Shown here piece by piece: positions 20,814 through 30,181 of a stretch of 64,000 bases of DNA. The DNA is taken from assembly GCF_000526915.1 (NCBI RefSeq), contig NZ_JAGZ01000010.1:108201-172200 (forward strand). The letters run 5' to 3'. The notes under the pieces are model-generated. The model did no database searches and had not been told where the DNA came from. It saw only the letters and a program-made list of their open reading frames with translations. The first letter of the stretch is position 1; each line of letters starts with the position of its first letter. The stretch is from Mycobacterium genavense ATCC 51234 (GTDB lineage Bacteria > Actinomycetota > Actinomycetes > Mycobacteriales > Mycobacteriaceae). The translations under genes were made by a program, and so were the position numbers.

Positions 20814-21698
20814 TCAGCCGGCCGCGATCCGCGCCGACGGGTCGGCGATCGCTTCGATCTTGCCGACCATCCGACCGCGGATGGTCAGCACAATGGCGGC
20901 GAAAAACCGGCGCTCGGCGAACGCGAGCACCACCGGTTGTCCGGCGGGACCGCTGACCAGGGTGACGCCCGGCCCCAGATAGCGCATCAGGTTGATGGCC
21001 ACCGCATCCGGGCCGTGGTTGATCTGCGGCGGGGGCGCCGGGTCGGCCAGGATGGTGCCCACCCCCCAGACCGTCGGGTCGAGCACGGCGGTCAGCGCGG
21101 CGAGGTCGCCGTTGGCACAGGCGGTGATGAACTTCTCGGTTACCAACTGGTGCTCGGCGGAGGCCACTTCATTCGTCTTCGGTTGTGCCGCAGTGAATTT
21201 CGAACGCGCTCGTCGCGCCAGTTGGCGGCACGTGCCGACCGGGCGTCCCACGGTCTCGGCGACCGTGTCGAACGGGACCCCGAACACGTCGTGCAGCACG
21301 AACGCGACCCGCTCACCGGGAGTGAGCCGGCGCAACACTTCCATCAGCGCGGTGCGGACCTCGTCGTCGATGGTGACGCGATCCGCCGGATCCAGGCCGC
21401 GCGATTCGGCGACCTCGCTGGCGGGGTCGCCGACGCCGGCACGGCTCAACCGCTCGTAGCGCGTGCGCGCCGAGCGCACCTGATCGAGACACAGCCGGCT
21501 CGTGACGACGGTCAGCCAGCCGCGGACGTCGTCGACCTCGTCGGGGCCCAGCCGCGACAAGCGCAGGAACGCCTCTTGCGCAACGTCTTCGGCGTCACCG
21601 ACGTCGCCGAGAATTTGATAGCCGAGATTGACCAGATAGGGGCGATGGCGACGCCATGCGTCGGCCAGCTGGTCGGTGGGCGGCTGTGACTGGTTTAT
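20814..21698 (-). CDS. SigI-like ECF sigma factor (ECF41 type), start codon missing or unusual
   Basis: The open frame from about 21728 to 20814 encodes region 2 (RPYLVNLGYQILGDVGDAED), region 4 (RRLTPGERVAFVLHDVFG) and a C-terminal SnoaL/NTF2-like domain typical of ECF41 factors such as M. tuberculosis SigI. There is no ATG, GTG or TTG in frame before region 2. The first canonical start is TTG 21560, inside region 2. By alignment with SigI the natural start should be near 21698, where the codon is ATA followed by AACCAGTCACAG. So the gene has either lost its start codon or uses a rare one. I placed the boundary at that ATA. Confidence 0.65.
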   Translation of the reverse strand: MNQSQPPTDQLADAWRRHRPYLVNLGYQILGDVGDAEDVAQEAFLRLSRLGPDEVDDVRGWLTVVTSRLCLDQVRSARTRYERLSRAGVGDPASEVAESRGLDPADRVTIDDEVRTALMEVLRRLTPGERVAFVLHDVFGVPFDTVAETVGRPVGTCRQLARRARSKFTAAQPKTNEVASAEHQLVTEKFITACANGDLAALTAVLDPTVWGVGTILADPAPPPQINHGPDAVAINLMRYLGPGVTLVSGPAGQPVVLAFAERRFFAAIVLTIRGRMVGKIEAIADPSARIAAG

Positions 21699-21806
21699 GA
21701 AACATCGACGGTCTGGTGTCGAAAAAAGTTACCGGCTTCCGACTGTAACTTTCCCTCCTGCCCGTCCGTCGTTGATGCAGATCTTCGACTTTCAGGAGGA
21801 ACCAGC

Positions 21807-21901
21807 ACGACGATCGTGGTCACCGGCGCGACCAGCAACGTCGGGCGCCACAGTCCTTCGCCCAGTGGGTGTCCGAGCACCGTGACCTGTACACGAACTA
21901 G
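21807..21901 (+). pseudogene. Remnant of an NmrA-family NAD(P)-binding protein
   Basis: After a strong AGGAGGA site (21794-21800) comes ACG rather than ATG at 21807, then codons for TIVVTGATSNVGR, the Rossmann-fold start of NmrA/SDR proteins. The frame then jumps, and 21854-21901 reads SFAQWVSEHRDLYTN and stop, resembling the C-terminus of the same family. So both ends of one gene survive with the middle deleted and the start codon changed. It sits between the SigI-like gene and a Ddn-like gene. Confidence 0.6.
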
Positions 21902-21921
21902 ATCCGATAGGAGATTGGGAA

Positions 21922-22365
21922 ATGACCGAATTACGGCCGCCGCGCTACCTCAAGCCGATGAACAAGGTGATGATGGCGGTGCAAAAACTCGGCATACCGA
22001 CCGGCCCCGCCATGGTGCTCACCGTGCCGGGCCGCAAGTCCGGCCAACCGCGCAGCACCCCGATGACGCCGTTCGAAATCCGGGGCGGGCTCTACGTGGT
22101 CGCGGGCTACCCCGGCGCGGACTGGGCGGCGAACGCGCGTGCCGCGGGTTCCGGCACGCTGGCCCGGGGCCGGCGGTCCCGGCAAGTCAGAATCGTCGAA
22201 CTGACCGCCGAACAGGCACGGCCGGTGCTGCGGGAGTTCCCGAAGAAGGTGCCGGTCGGTGTGTCGTTCGCCAAGCGCTCGGGAATGGTGCGCGACGGAA
22301 CCTCCGATGAATTCGAGGCGCTGGCAGGCCGGCTGGCCGTGTTCCGCTTCGACCCCTCGCCGTAG
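21922..22365 (+). CDS. Deazaflavin (F420)-dependent nitroreductase-family protein
   Basis: A 147-residue Ddn/DUF385-family protein with the characteristic VLTVPGRKSGQPRSTPMTPF (F420 phosphate-binding loop) and a split-barrel pattern. Relatives reduce quinones or nitro compounds with F420H2; the substrate here is unknown. TAGGAGA precedes ATG 21922. It lies directly after the NmrA remnant and ends before a strong bidirectional hairpin. Confidence 0.85.
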   Translation: MTELRPPRYLKPMNKVMMAVQKLGIPTGPAMVLTVPGRKSGQPRSTPMTPFEIRGGLYVVAGYPGADWAANARAAGSGTLARGRRSRQVRIVELTAEQARPVLREFPKKVPVGVSFAKRSGMVRDGTSDEFEALAGRLAVFRFDPSP

Positions 22366-22378
22366 CGCCCCGAACGCA

Positions 22379-22416
22379 AGACAGCGCGAGAACCTCGCAT
22401 GGTTCTCGCGCTGTCT
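22379..22416. terminator. Perfect 16-bp-stem hairpin between convergent genes
   Basis: Bases 22379-22394 pair perfectly with 22401-22416 around a 6-base loop. It lies 14 bp after the Ddn-like stop, with the converging whiB6 ending 75 bp further on. No U-tract follows. The position suits a bidirectional terminator of the mycobacterial T-less kind. Confidence 0.75.
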
Positions 22417-22490
22417 GTTCGCGGGTCCGGGCGGCTGGTCTCCGATCCCCGGACGTTGCTCTACTGCCGACGCCTCAGGAGCCCGGGTGG

Positions 22491-22772
22491 TTAGGCCGAT
22501 TTGGCCGTTTCGCGCACCGGGTATCCGTCGCGCTCGGCCATGGAACGCAATTGGTTCAGCGCGAATGCCCGCGGCCGGCCCGACTCGGGAATCACCACGC
22601 CGGCCCACAGGCCTTCGGCCCCGGCTGACTCAACCGCGTCGAGGGCGCACATCCACCGGCGAGGGCAGGCCCGGCACAGGGCTTTGGCCTCCGCGTCCGG
22701 GGCGGTCGTCCAACGATCGGGGTCCTGGGTGCAAGCGCCCAAGGGGACGTTGTACAGAGTTGTTGCGGTCAT
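22491..22772 (-). CDS. whiB6: WhiB-family iron-sulfur regulator WhiB6
   Basis: A 93-residue protein with the four cluster-binding cysteines of WhiB proteins (Cys14, Cys33, Cys36, Cys42; CRACPRRWMC) and the GLWAGV turn. The C-terminus carries the basic DNA-contact region. In M. tuberculosis WhiB6 responds to NO/O2 and controls ESX-1 genes. GGAGG precedes the ATG. It is shorter at the N-terminus than the M. tuberculosis form I recall (116 aa) but has all key residues. Its usual target locus is deleted nearby. Confidence 0.93.
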   Translation of the reverse strand: MTATTLYNVPLGACTQDPDRWTTAPDAEAKALCRACPRRWMCALDAVESAGAEGLWAGVVIPESGRPRAFALNQLRSMAERDGYPVRETAKSA

Positions 22773-23213
22773 CGCTACGTCCTCCAGAAAGCGTTGCAGT
22801 TCTGCGTCCTATGGCACGAAAGGCCATAGCACTAACCGTTGCTATGCAACAGTTAGCCGCTCCATTTTTCGATCGTACCCGCACGCTGGCGCTTCGGTGC
22901 ATATCACACGCGCCGCAGGCTTCACCTGCCTTAACAAGCGGGGAACGGCGGCAAAAACGGTGCCCCGATGGTCGGGGCGACCAGCTCGTTCCCGCGCACA
23001 CGCGGGCGGCACGCGGGCGGATCGGCGGGCGTGGCTTAAAACTGTAGCGGTGATGCGGTTAAGGCCAGGTTGCCTGGCGGAGCCGTGCGCGGGCTAGTTC
23101 TGTAACGAGTTGGCGCAAAACTGTAGCGCCGCGATAAGATTTGACGGGTGCAGCAGTTAAAATCGTGAGGGCGCAGCCCGCCGCCCCACAACTTCAGCGA
23201 GGAATCACCGACG
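22773..23213. promoter_or_regulatory. Divergent whiB6 / FHA-gene promoter region
   Basis: These 441 bp separate the divergent whiB6 and FHA-protein starts. AAAACTGTAGCG occurs twice (about 23037 and 23117), 80 bp apart. No coding remnant stands out. Regulators known to act here in M. tuberculosis (PhoP, EspR) could bind, but I cannot assign sites. Confidence 0.4.
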
Positions 23214-24326
23214 ATGTCCAGCGCCGCCCGAACCGCCCGACCGGCTCTGCTGGTGGTGCACAGCGGCGACACCTCGCATGCAATCGAGCCCGGACGCGGT
23301 GTGGTGACCATCGGCCGCGAACCTCAGGCCGGCGTGCAGATCGATGATCCACAGATCTCGCAGGACCACTTGCGGGCCGAAGCCGCCGATGGACAGTGGC
23401 GCATCGTCGACAGCAGCCCGAGCGGCATGTTCGTCGACGGATTACGCAAGACCTCCGTGACGATCACCGACAAGGCGGTCGTTCGGTTCGGGGACCCCAC
23501 CGCGGGGAAAGTCCTGACGTTCGAAGTCGTCAAACCACCGAAATCCGTTGAGCAGGAACTCGATTCAGATGCGCAGGGGGACAACATCGAGCCAACCGAT
23601 CTGGATCCGGGTGTGGTTCGCGCCGGAGCCGCCGCGGCTGCCCGGCGCCGAGAACTCGACATCAGCCAACGCAGCCTCGCGGCGGACGGGGTCATCAACG
23701 CCGGCGCGCTGATCGCCTTCGAGAAGGGCCGTAGCTGGCCGCGGGAACGGACCCGCGCGAAGCTCGAGGAGGTCCTGCAATGGCCGGCCGGCACCATCGA
23801 CCGGATCCGACACGGAGAGCCCGTCGCCGCTGAGACCACCGCGGCGGCCGTGCCGGCCGACGGTCCAGCGGCGGCCGACAACGCCGATGCGCACGGCGCG
23901 GCCTCGCTGATCGCCCAGGCGGTCGTCGCCGCCGTGGACGGCTGCAGCCTGGCCATCGCCGCGTTGCCCCCGGCCGACGACCCCGAATTCACCGAGCGCT
24001 CGGCGCCCATCCTGTCGGATCTGCGCCAACTCGAGGCGATAGCCGTCCGGGCGACCCGGATCAGCCAGATCACCCCGGAATTGATCAAGGCACTGAGCGC
24101 GGTTCGCCGGCATCGCGACGAATTGATGACGCTCGGGGCAAACGCTCCGGATGCGCCACTGGCGCAGCGGTTGTACGCGGCCCGGCGCAGCGCCAACCTC
24201 TCGACGCGCGAAATTGCCCAGGCGGCCGGCGTCGACGAAGAAATGATCGTGCGCGCGGAGAACGAAGAGCCGCTACCCCCGCACGTGACGGCCGCGATCG
24301 AAACGTTGATAGGCCACATCAACTGA
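23214..24326 (+). CDS. FHA-domain protein with helix-turn-helix-like C-terminus (Rv3863-like)
   Basis: A 370-residue protein. Residues about 20-100 form an FHA domain (TIGREPQAGVQIDDPQISQD; SGMFVDG), which binds phosphothreonine. Two segments, about 143-190 and 315-365 (LYAARRSANLSTREIAQAAG), look like helix-turn-helix/XRE modules, suggesting a phospho-responsive DNA-binding protein. It marks the left border of the ESX-1 locus in M. tuberculosis (Rv3863). A regulatory role in ESX-1 is inference from position. Confidence 0.82.
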   Translation: MSSAARTARPALLVVHSGDTSHAIEPGRGVVTIGREPQAGVQIDDPQISQDHLRAEAADGQWRIVDSSPSGMFVDGLRKTSVTITDKAVVRFGDPTAGKVLTFEVVKPPKSVEQELDSDAQGDNIEPTDLDPGVVRAGAAAAARRRELDISQRSLAADGVINAGALIAFEKGRSWPRERTRAKLEEVLQWPAGTIDRIRHGEPVAAETTAAAVPADGPAAADNADAHGAASLIAQAVVAAVDGCSLAIAALPPADDPEFTERSAPILSDLRQLEAIAVRATRISQITPELIKALSAVRRHRDELMTLGANAPDAPLAQRLYAARRSANLSTREIAQAAGVDEEMIVRAENEEPLPPHVTAAIETLIGHIN

Positions 24327-24537
24327 AATTGGCGCGCCCCCGACCGCCGTCAATACTTACTGTTCGCTTTGCAGCAACCTTGCCGCAATCTTTACCGTGG
24401 CGGTCGCGCGACGGGTGATGGAAGCTGTTGCCTAGCCGAAAAATTCGTGCACTGGACCCGCTCTGAGCACTGTTAGGGTCGTTTTACCGTGCCCGGGGAT
24501 CGGTGCACAGGATCTGCGAACTTGAAGGGAACACCGA

Positions 24538-24785
24538 CGTGGCTTGGCTAAACGGGGCAACAGATTTAGCGACGTGTGTGAAAAGTTTTGGGTCCGGCGT
24601 TACTGCCGCTTCGACGGGCGACTGGGCGAACTTTGGCGCGAGTGCGGCCACCATTGTCGGTAAAGGGCTGATCTATGCGAGCAAGCAGAACGCGGTCCTG
24701 GCAAAGGCGTTGAAAGAGAGCGGAACAAAGTGTCTGCCGACACCGACGGCCATTGTCGACGCCGCGGCGTTGGCCGTCACGGTGG
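24538..24785 (+). pseudogene. 5' fragment of an unidentified gene truncated at the ESX-1 deletion
   Basis: GTG 24538, with GAAGGGA upstream, begins a frame of about 83 codons. It is Ala/Gly-rich and helical (VTAASTGDWANFGASA; KGLIYASKQNAVLAKAL) and runs directly into sequence that is eccE1 on the other strand. Composition and position suggest an ESX-1 substrate gene such as an espE-like one, but I do not recognise it firmly. The frame continues by chance through the eccE1 antisense region to 25249. Confidence 0.55.
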
Positions 24786-25414
24786 TAACGACCGATCCCC
24801 GCGACGCCCTCGTCGCGGCGCCGGGCCGATGCCTGCGCGCGCTGGGGGTCGGCACGCATCACGATCCAGGTCCGTCGGTACGCGCGGGGGCCGGGTCGCG
24901 CCCGATCACCTGCTCGTACAAGCTCAGCACATCCGCCGAGGCCGTCTTGCCGATCCGATGGCCCGCCGATACGCCGTCGGCCTCCAAGTCGGGGCAGTGC
25001 ACGGTGAGCAATTGCTCGAGCAGCCGAGTGTCGATCACGTCGTCGGTGTTGGCCTTCCCGTCGACGACGACCGTCGGTGTGAACGGCCGCGGGATGAGCT
25101 CGATGACCACGACCAGATGCTCGCCTTGCCAGCGCACGGCACGTGATCGCCGGGCAGGACGGTGGCACCGACGTCGGGCTCCGACGGGAGTTCGGGAGAT
25201 CTGCGATGCCGCACCAGCAAGGCAAGCATCGCCGCCACCCAGCCGGTGAGGCGGCGGCCGCGGAACGTCACCGTCGCCACCAGCGCGCCGATCGCCACCA
25301 GCGCCGGGCCGGCCCACTGGTAGCGCGTGCCGATGAACAGCAGGATGCACAGCGGGGCCAGTGCCGCCGTCCACATCTACGTGAACGGTGCTGAACCGGA
25401 GTCGTAGCGATCAC
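24786..25414 (-). pseudogene. eccE1: EccE1 fragment: frameshifted and truncated ESX-1 core gene
   Basis: Minus-strand pieces match the N-terminal third of EccE1, an ESX-1 inner-membrane component. They are RYQWAGPALVAIGALVATVT (second membrane helix), then VVVIELIPRPFTPTVVVDG, then RTWIVMRADP and RRDEGVAG. These lie in three frames. One lesion near 25140 is a lost base in GTGGCC and another lies near 24880; the N-terminal frame is also unclear. Homology stops at GIGRY (about 24786), where the unrelated plus-strand fragment begins. At least two thirds of the gene is missing. It sits just downstream of mycP1, as in intact ESX-1 loci. Confidence 0.85.
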
Positions 25415-25425
25415 ATGGGGTGTCG

Positions 25426-26795
25426 TCAGGGCCGTTTCAGGGCGCGCCCGACGAGTGCGGCCAGTCCCAGCGTGACGATCAAACCCATGACCCCCATCGT
25501 GACAGCATCGATCGGCCCGTGATCAGGGCCCGGTACCGGCACCGGGGCTTGAATCGCTTTGACCGGGTCCGCCGGCGCCGCCGTGGTGGGCGGGATATCC
25601 CAGGTGAGCGCCGCGACCGCGTCGACGATGCCCGCGCCCACCGCATCGTCGACGCCGCCTCCGAGATGACGTGCGGTCGCGGTGATGCGGCGCATGATCT
25701 GAGCCGGCGGCAGGTCGGGGAATTTTTGTCGCAGCAGCGCCGCCAGGCCAGACACGTATGCCGCCGCAAACGACGTCCCGGCGATCGGCACCGGACCCTC
25801 TTTGCCCGGCAACGCATCCACCGGATCGCCACCGGGACCGAGAGCGACGATGTTGTCGGCGGCCGCCGCCACGCTCACCCACGGTCCGTGCATCGAGAAT
25901 TCGCTCGGCGCCCCGTTTTGCCCGACGCCTCCGACGGTCAGCACCAGCGGTGCGTACCACGCCGGTGTGACGATCGTCTGAACCCGCTGCCAGCCGCGCG
26001 GATCGGCGGGAATGGACGGATCGGGCCACGGATTCTGTTGGCAGTCCCCGCCGACGTTGCCGGCCGCCACGACGACGACCGCGCCCTTGACGTTGACCGC
26101 GTAGTTGAGCGCGCCGCCCAGCGTCGTCTCGTCGACCTGCTTTTTGGTCTTGAAGCAGGCGGCCTCGCTGATGTTGATCACCCCGGCGCCCAGATTCGCG
26201 GATTCGCGGCGTGCACCACCGCGCGGGCCAGACTGCGGACCGAGCCCGCCGCCGGCGTGGCGTTCGGGTCACCCGAATCGGGTTGAGAATCCTTCGGCTC
26301 GAAGGCCTCCGACGTCTGGCGCACCGAAATCAGCCGCGCGTCGGGTGCGACGCCGACGAATCCGTCGTTCAGGGAGGGGCGCCCGGCGATGATCGATGCG
26401 GTGAGCGTCCCGTGCGAGTCGCAGTCGGAGAGCCCGTCGCCTTCCTTGACGACGAAGTCGCCTCCCGGGTCGGCCGGGACGCGGGGTGAGACGTCCACGC
26501 CGGTGTCGATCACCGCCACCGTTGCACCCGCACCGGTCGCGAACTTCTGGGCCTGGGTGATGCCCAGGTAGGTGTTGGGCCACGGCGGATCGTGGAAATT
26601 GGTGGCCGGCAGCGACAACGGCGCCTTACAGACGCGTTTCTGTTCGAGAGGCTGATCGGGACCCGTCACATCGGGCGGAACCGCGCCCGGGTCGATCAAC
26701 GGCGGGGAGACCGCCGCGGCGGGCGGCGCGCCGAGAATGGCTAGCGTCAACGCCACCGTGATCAGCAAGATACGGTGCACCGCCAGACGCTCCAT
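25426..26795 (-). pseudogene. mycP1: Mycosin MycP1, frameshifted by an 8-bp tandem duplication
   Basis: This encodes a subtilisin-like mycosin with signal peptide, catalytic Asp (AVIDTGVD), His (CDSHGT) and Ser (AGTSFAAAYVSG) and a C-terminal membrane helix. The frame breaks after AVVHAAN. An exact 8-bp tandem duplication (26194-26201, 26202-26209) shifts it, and the rest (INISEAACF onward) reads in another frame. Removing one copy restores a full-length protein of about 450 residues. The predicted product stops shortly after the lesion, so Ser is lost. MycP1 is needed for ESX-1 secretion elsewhere. Confidence 0.92.
26194..26209. repeat. 8-bp tandem duplication inside mycP1
   Basis: ATTCGCGG occurs twice, head to tail (26194-26201 and 26202-26209, plus strand). 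Deleting either copy exactly restores the mycP1 reading frame and the conserved HAANLGAGVINISE stretch. It is the causal lesion of the pseudogene. Confidence 0.93.
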
Positions 26796-26935
26796 TCATC
26801 GGCCTTGCTCCGCCACCGCATTGTGCCGGTCGCGGACCTGCGTGCATTTAACCTGTCCGGCCACGTCGACAACGCCTTTCCCTCAACGCCGGCCACCCGG
26901 GCGCCCGGGCAAACCCGCGGGCGGCTTCGGCCCGA

Positions 26936-28685
26936 TCAAAGCGCTATCGGCACATGCTTTTCCGCGCACGCGTCCTTGACCGCGGCAACGATGTCCTGGG
27001 TGCGCAGCGTTTGCAGATCCTCGACCGTCACCGACCTTTTGTCGACGCGATGCTGGGCGACCACCCGCGAGTCGCGCAGCCGCTCCGCGCGCTCGACGAC
27101 ATTGCGGGCGAACCGGCCGTTGTGCATGGCGTCGATGCCGTGCGCGCCGTCGGTGGCGGGATCGAGGACGGTGGCGCGCGGCTTGCCGTAGTGGACCGCG
27201 ATTTCCACCAACTCGTCGGGCGTGTACGACTCGAAGCGCAGCTTGCGGTTGAACCGGCCCGCCAGACCCGGGTTCACAGTGAGGAATTCGTCGACTTCCT
27301 TCTCGTAGCCGGCGCCGATGAAGCAGAAGTCGAACCGGTGCACCTCGAGTGCCACCAGCAGCTGGTTCACCGCCTCCATGCCGATCATGTCCGGCCAACC
27401 GTCCTGATGGCGCTCCACCAGCGAATAGAACTCGTCCATGAACAGGATGCGGCCCAGCGACCGGTTGATCAGCTCGTTGGTCTTCGGTCCCGACGCGCCG
27501 ATGTGCTCCCCGCAGAAATCGGCCCGCTTGACCTCGACGATGTCCGGATGCCGCACGATGCCCAAGCCGGCGTAAATCTTTCCCAGCGCCTCGGCGGTGG
27601 TCGTCTTACCGGTGCCGGGCGGTCCGACCAGCAGCATGTGGTTGGTCTGGTTGGCCACCGGCAGTCCCGCCGCCAGCCGCAGCGCCCGGACCTCGATCTG
27701 GTCCTCCAGCTCGGCGACCGCGCGTTTGACGTCGGCCAAGCCGACCTGGTTGTCGAGCAACGCGCGCCCCTCCCGCAGGAGCTCGGTGCGCCGCTCCTGG
27801 TTCTCCTCTTCCTGGCGTTGCTGCTCCGACCGCTCGGTGGTCACATCCCATTTGTTGGTGCGAGTGCTGATCGCGTCCTCGTCGGTGACCACCAGCTGCA
27901 GCGCCGGGTCGGCCAGCGCTTGCTTGGCCGGCTCGATCAGCGCCCCGTTGATCGTGGCTTTCGACAGCCAGATCTGCGCCTTGGGTTCCTCGCCGAGCTG
28001 GCGATGTGCCATGCCGCGCATATAGGCGAGATCGGCGGCGATCAGCGGGAAGTCGGTGGGATCGATTGCGGTCACGGCGGTTTCGAGGTGCTGACGGCGC
28101 GTCTCGGTCGTCCCGCCGTACCCGGCGCGCAGCTCCACCCGGTCGGTCCACTCCAGCGCGACGCGTGCCTGACCCAGATGGGCCGCGGCGTGCGCCGCCA
28201 GCGTGCAGGTGGCCGCGGTGACGGCCGACATGATGATGGCCTGGGGCGGCAGGATGGCCGCGGCCACCGCGATGACGTCGGGCCATCGTTGGGTGGCGAA
28301 CATCAAGTAGGACTCGATGTACTGCTTCCACTGGTGGTTCTCCCAGGTGTCCAGCAGCGTCGAATCCCCCCAGCAGCGCTTCGGCTTTCTCGTATTGACG
28401 GTCGTCGATCAGCGCGCTTGCCAGGGCCAGGCCGGCATGCGAGGCCTCGGTCATCGAAATCGACAGATACGGGCCGGCTTTGATCGGGGCCGACAGCCGC
28501 GCCCCTATTCGGTTCGTCTCCCGGTGCAGCCGGCTGCCGTAGGTGTAGAGCTGTTCGACGGTCGACAACGCCTCGTCGCCCGCGGCGATCCGGCCCAGCC
28601 AAGCGTCGGCCATCGACGGGTCGACCTCGGTGGCCTCCCGAAACCGGGCCGCGGCCGCGGCGGCCGGCGTCGTGCTGCTGGTCAT
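26936..28685 (-). pseudogene. eccA2: EccA2 AAA+ ATPase of ESX-2, frameshifted
   Basis: The N-terminal TPR-like part (ATEVDPSMADAWLGRIAAGD) and the CbxX-type AAA+ part (Walker A GPPGTGKTTT, Walker B ILFMDEF, sensor region FIGAGYEKEVDEFLTVNPGL) are both present but in different frames. The break is at a six-C run (28366-28371, plus strand). Five Cs would restore the frame and link EALLG to DSTLLDTWENHQW. Compared with M. tuberculosis EccA2 about 18 codons also seem absent in frame near 27170 (VLDPATDGAHGIDAM). EccA ATPases act in the cytosol on ESX substrates. The start overlaps the eccE2 stop (ATGA). Confidence 0.88.
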
Positions 28686-30181
28686 GGGGTGTCCACCGGT
28701 TCGAGATCAGAGGTTCGCAATGCCATCGGTTCCGACGATACGCGTACCTGTTCTCGGCGCGGAACAGCTCCACTTCCACCGCATGCACGTGACCATCGGC
28801 CGCGATCACGTCGACGGTCGCCGGGCCGGTCTGGGTGATCAGCACGTTGGCGGCGCCGCGGTACGGTTCACCCAGTCCGCCGACGGAGATCAGCGTGTTT
28901 GGTCGCGGCGCCGGCGACATGCTACCGTCAATCACGCTGACCGTGGTGCCCGACGCCGGCTTCGGCTGATCGGTCACGACGATGTCGGGCATCCGAACGC
29001 TGGCCCGCCTCTGCATGTTTCGGGTGTGGACCGTGATCCGCTCGCCGGCCCCGGTCAGCCGAATGATGAACCGCTTGGCCAGCGCGTCCTCCGCGGCGAC
29101 GTGCACCCGGCTGAACTCCCCGGCATCGTCGAACGGCAACAGCAAACGATTCCCGCCGGCGACCTTGCCGAGCAGTACCCCCGACGGTCCGATCGGCAGC
29201 ACCAGCGGCCCGCGCAGCACACCACGACGGATGCCACGCAGCGGCGGTAGCGGTCCGCACAGGCTGGCGGCGACGGCCTGCGCCTGCTCGCCCCGCAGGG
29301 TGCGCAACCGCATGCTCAACGGCGCCGTCGGCGGTTGTGCGCTGCGCACGGTGACGGTGGCCGTCTCGGTCACCGGGCCTGTCTTGGAGCCGTAAAGCGT
29401 GATGTTCTGCACGATTCCGTCCACCCGGGCCGACCACGCCTGGGCCAGCGTCTCCGAGGTGATGTCGCCGGGACGGTAGGAGTAGGTCGTCAGCCAACCG
29501 CTGTCGCCGCGCACCGATCCCACCGCCTGTTCGAGACCTCCAGCGCGGAGCGGCCCAACCGCCGCTCCATCTCGACGATGTCGGTGGCCGTCGCGACCTT
29601 CGCGCGGATGCCGACCGAGGTGCGTCCGCGCAGCGCGGCGACGTTGTCCAGGGCACCGACGCGCACGATGAGCCAGGTTTCCCGCTGGCCCGCATACGGT
29701 GGTGTGCCGATCAACGTGTCATACACCCGCGGATAGTCGCCGGTGCTGCGGCGGCGGGCCCCCGCGGTGACGACGCTGAGCGAATTCAAAGTGAGACCGA
29801 GGCTTTGGTGCAGCAACGGGATCAACTCGGTCACGTCTAAGCAGTTTTCGGTGTAGGTCGCGGTCGACCCGGTGAAAAGCGTCGGCGTATGCGCTTTCCC
29901 GAGCAGCTGGACCGCGGCCACCGCGACCCCGTCCTGGTAGCGGATGCCACCCCCGGCGCGGTCGTTGGCCACCGTCAGCGGCTCGGTCCACACAATCGGC
30001 CGCCGGCGCCGCACCCACAGGATCTGCCAGGACCACATCGGCTGGCCCAGCCAGCGGATCACCCGCAGGCGATTCCGATCACCAAACCTGTTGCCGCACC
30101 CTAGTATCCGCCGACCACCCATCCGATCAGGGTGGCGATGAAGATGGCGACGATGATCGTCAGCTTCGTGGCGGCCGTCAC
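28682..30181 (-). pseudogene. eccE2: EccE2 membrane component of ESX-2, multiply disrupted
   Basis: A GTG start at 30181 overlaps the mycP2 stop. The first membrane helix (TKLTIIVAIFIATLIGWVVGG) is followed by TAG at 30101-30103. A frameshift near 30068 precedes RWLGQPMWSW, a one-base loss near 29531 separates RSALEVS from AVGSVRGDSGW, and another shift near 28743 is needed to reach the natural end SDLEPVDTP and stop. So there are at least four lesions. EccE proteins stabilise the outer rim of the ESX membrane complex. This is the most degraded ESX-2 gene here. Confidence 0.88.

Noticed and set aside
23037..23128. AAAACTGTAGCG occurring twice as a regulator operator
   Set aside because: Only two copies, 80 bp apart, not palindromic, and matching no operator I can name; mentioned only in the region entry.
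24785..25249. Continuation of the plus-strand fragment frame through the eccE1 region
   Set aside because: After 24785 the sequence is eccE1 on the minus strand. The open plus frame there is accidental.
26954..28483. 509-codon plus-strand frame across the eccA2 region
   Set aside because: It is antisense to eccA2, whose minus-strand pieces match a known ATPase with Walker motifs.
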